Shown: piece after piece, positions 6,870 to 9,834 of the stretch
How positions within the stretch are numbered: position 1 is the first letter of the stretch
Layout of the letters: each line of letters starts with the position of its first letter
Source: an uncultured Fidelibacterota bacterium
GTDB taxonomy: Bacteria > Fidelibacterota > Marinisomatia > Marinisomatales > UBA1611
Assembly: GCA_937893835.1 (NCBI GenBank)
Contig: CALCSS010000003.1
Span: 1 to 9,834 of the forward strand
Length of the DNA: 9,834 bases
Direction: 5' to 3'
Notes under the pieces: generated by a model
What the model was told of the DNA's origin: nothing
The model's database searches: none
What the model saw: the letters and a program-made list of their open reading frames with translations, nothing else
Position numbers and translations under genes: made by a program

Positions 6870-7384
6870 TGAATAAATCTATTTTTCAAATTATTATCCT
6901 ATCAATTATCATTGTGGGTTGCATCCCACCTGGTCCTACTGGTCCTACTGGTCCTACTGGTCCATCAGGGCCAAAAGGAGATCCAGGGAAACCAGGGCCC
7001 GCTGGAAAGTCTGGTAAAGGATTCTCCAATCAACAACTAAAGAACATAGATCTTTTACTTAACGATAAATCGGAATATTTAGTAGGGTCTACATCCTATA
7101 ATTTTGGTTTTGCTCCAACCATAACAGGATTCGCATATTTAACAAACCATGGAAAATTATTCAAACTACAGAATAAAAATCCACAGACCATAGGCAAAGA
7201 CATTGAACTGGTTGGACAAATATCTGATAGAAAAGACTTTATATCCATAAATAGAATTGCATATGGCGAAGATATAAAACAATTTTTTACTGCTACTACC
7301 AGAGAAGGCATAATATATACATCTCTCGACCTTAAGGAATGGACCCCGGTTCAAGATAGAGTAGATTTGAATAGTGACCTTTAA
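6869..7384 (+). CDS. Lipoprotein with short collagen-like Gly-X-Y stalk
   Basis: A 171-aa exported lipoprotein. Residues 1-18 form a signal peptide with a clear lipobox, Ile15-Val16-Gly17-Cys18. Right after the lipidated Cys, residues 22-51 are about ten Gly-X-Y triplets rich in Pro and Thr, then Lys and Asp (GPTGPTGPTGPSGPKGDPG and on), the hallmark of bacterial collagen-like stalks that can form triple helices. The remaining ~120 residues have no family I can name. They are beta-strand-like with Tyr/Phe-rich stretches, and end near IIYTSLDLKEWTPV (149-162), which loosely recalls the Asp-box turn of BNR/sialidase-type beta-propellers, although the domain is too short for a whole propeller. 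The start codon overlaps the preceding TAA by one base, so translation is probably coupled to the Pycsar-like membrane gene. It faces the minus-strand YigZ gene across 31 AT-rich bases with no strong terminator. Confidence 0.85.
   Translation: MNKSIFQIIILSIIIVGCIPPGPTGPTGPTGPSGPKGDPGKPGPAGKSGKGFSNQQLKNIDLLLNDKSEYLVGSTSYNFGFAPTITGFAYLTNHGKLFKLQNKNPQTIGKDIELVGQISDRKDFISINRIAYGEDIKQFFTATTREGIIYTSLDLKEWTPVQDRVDLNSDL
6932..6967 (+). repeat. 9-bp tandem repeat encoding Gly-Pro-Thr
   Basis: GGTCCTACT occurs three times without change (6932-6940, 6941-6949, 6950-6958), followed by a degenerate fourth unit GGTCCATCA (6959-6967). Each unit encodes Gly-Pro-Thr (the last Gly-Pro-Ser) of the collagen-like stalk. 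Because the unit is a multiple of three, slippage would change stalk length without breaking the frame. Confidence 0.95.
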
Positions 7385-7415
7385 TATTCAATAATTATTA
7401 TTTTCAGTCACCTAC

Positions 7416-8045
7416 CTATGGTTCTTCTATCTTTGCTTCTCTTTTTATTTTATCGAGATTGCCTTCACCCATAGTTGAAGACCTAACCGTCTTGATTAAT
7501 TTGTTGGTCATGCTCCTATCTATCTGAATCACCCATTGTAATTCTTCACCACTCTCATCTTTTATAATCTTCCCATTTATATTCATAATATTTTTTGATA
7601 ATATACCATAATAGCTCATTGGACACATAACCCGGTAAAATTGAGGGTCACTCCATGGAATCAATTCTGATCGATCGACCACATTCTTAGCAGATTCAAA
7701 ATACGCATCAATGAGACCACGTTTACCTAATTTAGTTCCGCCGAAATAGCGTACTATCACTATACCAGTCTGAATTATGTCATACTGCTCCAAAACTTTC
7801 AAAATAGGTTGTCCTGCAGTTCCAGAAGGTTCTCCAGCATCTGATGAATGTTTTATTAATTGATCATCCTCATACATTCTGTAAGCCCAACATGCATGGG
7901 AGGAGTCATAGTGATCCTTTTTTATTTGAGAGAGCCATGATCTAAAATCAGAAATAGATTCAATTTTTCTTATATATGAAATAAACTGAGATTGCCTGAC
8001 CTTTGAAACAAATTTTTGTGCCTTTACTACAGTTATCCGATTCAT
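7416..8045 (-). CDS. yigZ: YigZ/IMPACT family protein (UPF0029)
   Basis: A 209-aa cytosolic protein. The N-terminal two thirds is the IMPACT/YigZ domain: SKVRQSQFISYI (14-25), HACWAYRM (50-57), the signature SSDAGEPSGTAGQPIL (67-82) and IVRYFGGTKLGKRGLIDAY (97-115). The C-terminal part (about 137-200) is less conserved and occupies the place of the EF-G-domain-V-like DUF1949 segment usual in bacterial YigZ. Bacterial members have ribosome/nucleic-acid-binding folds, but their biochemical role is not settled. Eukaryotic IMPACT antagonises Gcn2 activation. Where E. coli-type proteins have LGTGGLVRAY, this one has LGKRGLIDAY. Its ATG overlaps the TGA of der by four bases (ATGA), so the two are almost certainly co-transcribed and translationally coupled, consistent with a translation-related role. 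Confidence 0.9.
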   Translation of the reverse strand: MNRITVVKAQKFVSKVRQSQFISYIRKIESISDFRSWLSQIKKDHYDSSHACWAYRMYEDDQLIKHSSDAGEPSGTAGQPILKVLEQYDIIQTGIVIVRYFGGTKLGKRGLIDAYFESAKNVVDRSELIPWSDPQFYRVMCPMSYYGILSKNIMNINGKIIKDESGEELQWVIQIDRSMTNKLIKTVRSSTMGEGNLDKIKREAKIEEP

Positions 8046-9358
8046 TTTCGCCTAAAGGAGAGATTAATTGGTATTCCTGTCAAATCAAAATTTTGACGGA
8101 AATTATTCTCTAGATAACGCCTATAGGAAGTTTTTATTTTTTTTGGAAAATTTGCATAAAGGGCAATGACTGCTGGCTCGCGGCTTACTTGTGTTGCATA
8201 TTTTATCTTAATAGCCTTACCATGCTCATTTGGTGGTGGATTCTTTGCCAAAACTTTAAGTAGTACATCATTGAGTTTCTTTGTGGGTAATAGGTCCCTT
8301 CCACGTTGGTGTACCTCCCATGCCATTTCCAAGACACGATGAATACGCTGTTTTGTCAGGGCAGATATAAATATTATTGGATAATGATCCAATGCCTTGA
8401 ATCCATGTCTGATCTCGTCTTCAAAACTTTTCATTGTATACGCATCCTTTTTAACCAGATCCCATTTATTAACAACAAGAGCCATGCCCTTACCCTTTGA
8501 TATCACATGATCAATGATGTTCTTGTCCTGTTTACCAAAACCTTTTTCTGCATCAATCAATACCATTACAATATTTGAATTCTCTATTGCATTATTAGTC
8601 CTTACTGTTGAATAGTATTCTATCTTATCCTTTATCTTAGCCAATTTTCTTAAACCTGCAGTATCTACGAGTGTGATTCTATTTCCATGCCATATCACCT
8701 CTGCATCAATCGAGTCTCTGGTCGTACCTGCAATTGGAGTGACTATTGATCTGTCTTTTTGTAATAAGGAGTTAGTGAGAGATGATTTACCAACATTAGG
8801 CATCCCAACAATAGATAATCTAAGTCCAGGGTCATCAGGTTCAATAAAAACATCATTTGATAGATCAAGTTTATCCAGTATTGAGTCTAGTAGATCACCA
8901 GTAAATCTTCCGCTAAGTGCAGATATCGGAATGGGTTCCTCTAGACCAAATTCGTGAAATTGATAGGCCAAATGATCAGTCTTAAACCCATCACATTTAT
9001 TGACCACAAACAAATATGGTTTATTACTTTTACGTATGAATTGTGCAAGCGCTTGGTCGCTGGAAGTTGGCCCTTGCTTTCCATCCACCATAAAGATTAC
9101 TAAATCTGATTCTGACATAGCCACCTGAGCCTGTTCTCTGACTGCTGAATTAAATTGGTCTACATCCTCAGGGATATATCCACCAGTATCAATAAGCTGG
9201 AGTGTTTGACCGTTCCAATCCACATCACCATATATGCGGTCTCTCGTAATACCTTCTTGGGCATCAACAATGGCCTGGCGTTGACTGAGTAATCGATTAA
9301 AGAATGTTGACTTACCAACGTTAGGTCTACCAACAATGGCTATAAGTGGTTTTTTCAT
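8042..9358 (-). CDS. der: GTPase Der (EngA), ribosome assembly
   Basis: A 438-aa double-GTPase required for maturation of the 50S ribosomal subunit. First G domain: GRPNVGKS (10-17), ITRD with Thr39, DTGG (57-60), NKCD (120-123) and SAL (146-148). Second G domain: GMPNVGKS (185-192), GTTRDS (211-216), DTAG (232-235), NKWD (297-300) and SAL (332-334). The C-terminal ~100 residues are the KH-like domain that packs between the G domains, with the typical NPPPNEHGKAIKIKYATQ. Length and motif order are normal and nothing is missing. The ATG at 9358 has no Shine-Dalgarno sequence. The likely promoter places the transcript start at or next to this ATG, implying a leaderless or near-leaderless mRNA. 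The gene overlaps yigZ by ATGA. Confidence 0.97.
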   Translation of the reverse strand: MKKPLIAIVGRPNVGKSTFFNRLLSQRQAIVDAQEGITRDRIYGDVDWNGQTLQLIDTGGYIPEDVDQFNSAVREQAQVAMSESDLVIFMVDGKQGPTSSDQALAQFIRKSNKPYLFVVNKCDGFKTDHLAYQFHEFGLEEPIPISALSGRFTGDLLDSILDKLDLSNDVFIEPDDPGLRLSIVGMPNVGKSSLTNSLLQKDRSIVTPIAGTTRDSIDAEVIWHGNRITLVDTAGLRKLAKIKDKIEYYSTVRTNNAIENSNIVMVLIDAEKGFGKQDKNIIDHVISKGKGMALVVNKWDLVKKDAYTMKSFEDEIRHGFKALDHYPIIFISALTKQRIHRVLEMAWEVHQRGRDLLPTKKLNDVLLKVLAKNPPPNEHGKAIKIKYATQVSREPAVIALYANFPKKIKTSYRRYLENNFRQNFDLTGIPINLSFRRK

Positions 9359-9365
9359 ACGTCTT

Positions 9366-9393
9366 ATTATATACTAGACAGTAGTATTAACAA
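9366..9393 (-). promoter_or_regulatory. Candidate sigma-70-type promoter of der giving a near-leaderless mRNA
   Basis: On the minus strand, TTGTTA (9388-9393) and a perfect TATAAT (9366-9371) are 16 bases apart. Only seven bases (AAGACGT) lie between the -10 box and the der ATG at 9358, so RNA synthesis would begin at about the first base of the start codon. This fits the absence of a Shine-Dalgarno site for der. The boxes also lie within a possible 27-codon reading frame, so only one of the two readings may be real. Confidence 0.45.
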
Positions 9394-9450
9394 ATTTAAA
9401 ATAAAAACAATTAGAACGTGGAACTCAATAGCATCTATTAATTGTTTCAT
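9367..9450 (-). CDS. Possible 27-residue single-helix membrane peptide upstream of der
   Basis: On the minus strand an ATG at 9450 opens 27 codons ending in TAA at 9367-9369, nine bases before the der ATG. The peptide begins MKQLIDAIEFH and continues with about 16 almost wholly hydrophobic residues (VLIVFILNLLILL and on), which would make one membrane helix. The ribosome site is the best in its neighbourhood: AGGA at 9458-9461 with seven bases to the ATG. It may be a small membrane protein or a leader peptide for der. Against it, short hydrophobic frames arise easily in AT-rich DNA, and the sequence also contains the candidate der promoter. A TATAAT at 9467-9472 lies too close to the ribosome site to be its promoter. 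No homolog is known to me. Confidence 0.3.
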   Translation of the reverse strand: MKQLIDAIEFHVLIVFILNLLILLSSI

Positions 9451-9834
9451 GATTGATTCCTTTTTAATTATATAATCATGACTGAGTGTTGAGGATCAAA
9501 CTAATGTCTCTATCTTGGAAAACTGGATTGATCGCAATCATACAACACCCGCTTTAATATATATTACTGTCGATAAATTACCAATTTGTCTAAATACTCA
9601 AAAGGAACAACTATCTTGAATCTTCCTTTATTTTTTTAAAATAGTAAAATAAAAATAGACTCTTAGAATAATTATTTTTATTACAATTGAAGTATTGATC
9701 TTACAGGGTTATTTCGCAATACAATTCTATTCGCACATTTGGAACATCGATAAAGAAAACTAATATATTCTGCCAGTTTAGTCCTCTTTCAACTATGATT
9801 CTAGGATAGACATTTCTTCTTTATTTTGCCTTAT
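9451..9834. other. Gene-poor end region upstream of der
   Basis: No convincing full-length gene is visible in these ~380 bases on either strand. They are very AT-rich. On the plus strand, AAAGGAA (9601-9607) and TTCCTTT (9623-9629) could form a weak 7-bp hairpin followed by A and seven T, which would look like a low-GC terminator, but no plus-strand gene precedes it. On the minus strand a 31-codon frame (9681-9776) begins at a CTG, contains a Cys-x-x-Cys and is preceded by GAGGA. It is described as a finding because it lacks a standard start. Two other frames of 17 and 21 codons near 9500-9545 are probably chance. Confidence 0.5.

Noticed and set aside
6932..6967. Possible CRISPR-like or mobile-element repeat
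   Set aside because: The 9-bp units are contiguous, in frame and explained by the collagen-like Gly-Pro-Thr coding. No spacers, terminal inverted repeats or transposase are present anywhere in the window.
9504..9557. Plus-strand 17-codon frame and an overlapping minus-strand 21-codon frame upstream of der
   Set aside because: Both are very short, have poor or no ribosome sites, and their peptides show no membrane helix or motif.
9601..9637. Hairpin AAAGGAA/TTCCTTT followed by T-run as an intrinsic terminator
   Set aside because: The stem is only seven pairs with two G-C pairs and a 15-base loop, and no plus-strand gene ends upstream of it. Kept only as a remark.

Overview
This is an AT-rich bacterial window (roughly 35-38% GC by eye) with compact gene spacing, short or 1-11 nt overlapping gene joints and mostly weak Shine-Dalgarno signals. 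Lipoprotein signals and a periplasm-type lipoprotein repertoire suggest a Gram-negative, free-living, probably marine lineage. Candidatus Marinimicrobia or a Bacteroidota-like relative would fit, but that placement is a guess from gene style and not from any marker comparison.

Left block (1-4580, all minus strand). Read in the direction of transcription it holds a probable lipoprotein of unknown function with an unusual EHxxHH motif, an ornithine cyclodeaminase/mu-crystallin family protein, a fold-type I PLP aminotransferase overlapping it by 11 nt, a phosphomannomutase/phosphoglucomutase, and the first 65 codons of a polyprenyl diphosphate synthase that runs off the window. The cyclodeaminase-aminotransferase overlap makes a good case for a joint role in amino-acid metabolism. 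The mutase and prenyl synthase are housekeeping genes for sugar nucleotide and isoprenoid precursor supply.

Middle block (4581-7384). A divergent intergenic region leads to a plus-strand pair: a three-helix membrane protein with a Popeye/cyclic-nucleotide-binding-like domain, then a small MOSC-domain protein. Their bidirectional terminator faces an initiator tRNA-fMet on the minus strand. A second plus-strand pair follows. It consists of a membrane protein resembling the Pycsar TM effector family (DUF5706/PycTM) and, overlapping it by one base, a lipoprotein with a short collagen-like Gly-X-Y stalk. This coupled pair is the most unusual part of the window. No nucleotide cyclase is present next to it.

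Right block (7416-9834). On the minus strand are the ribosome-assembly GTPase Der and, overlapping by ATGA, a YigZ/IMPACT-family protein. Upstream of der there is a consensus promoter that would give an almost leaderless mRNA. A possible 27-residue single-helix membrane peptide with a good Shine-Dalgarno site overlaps that promoter. The last ~380 bases contain no convincing full-length gene.
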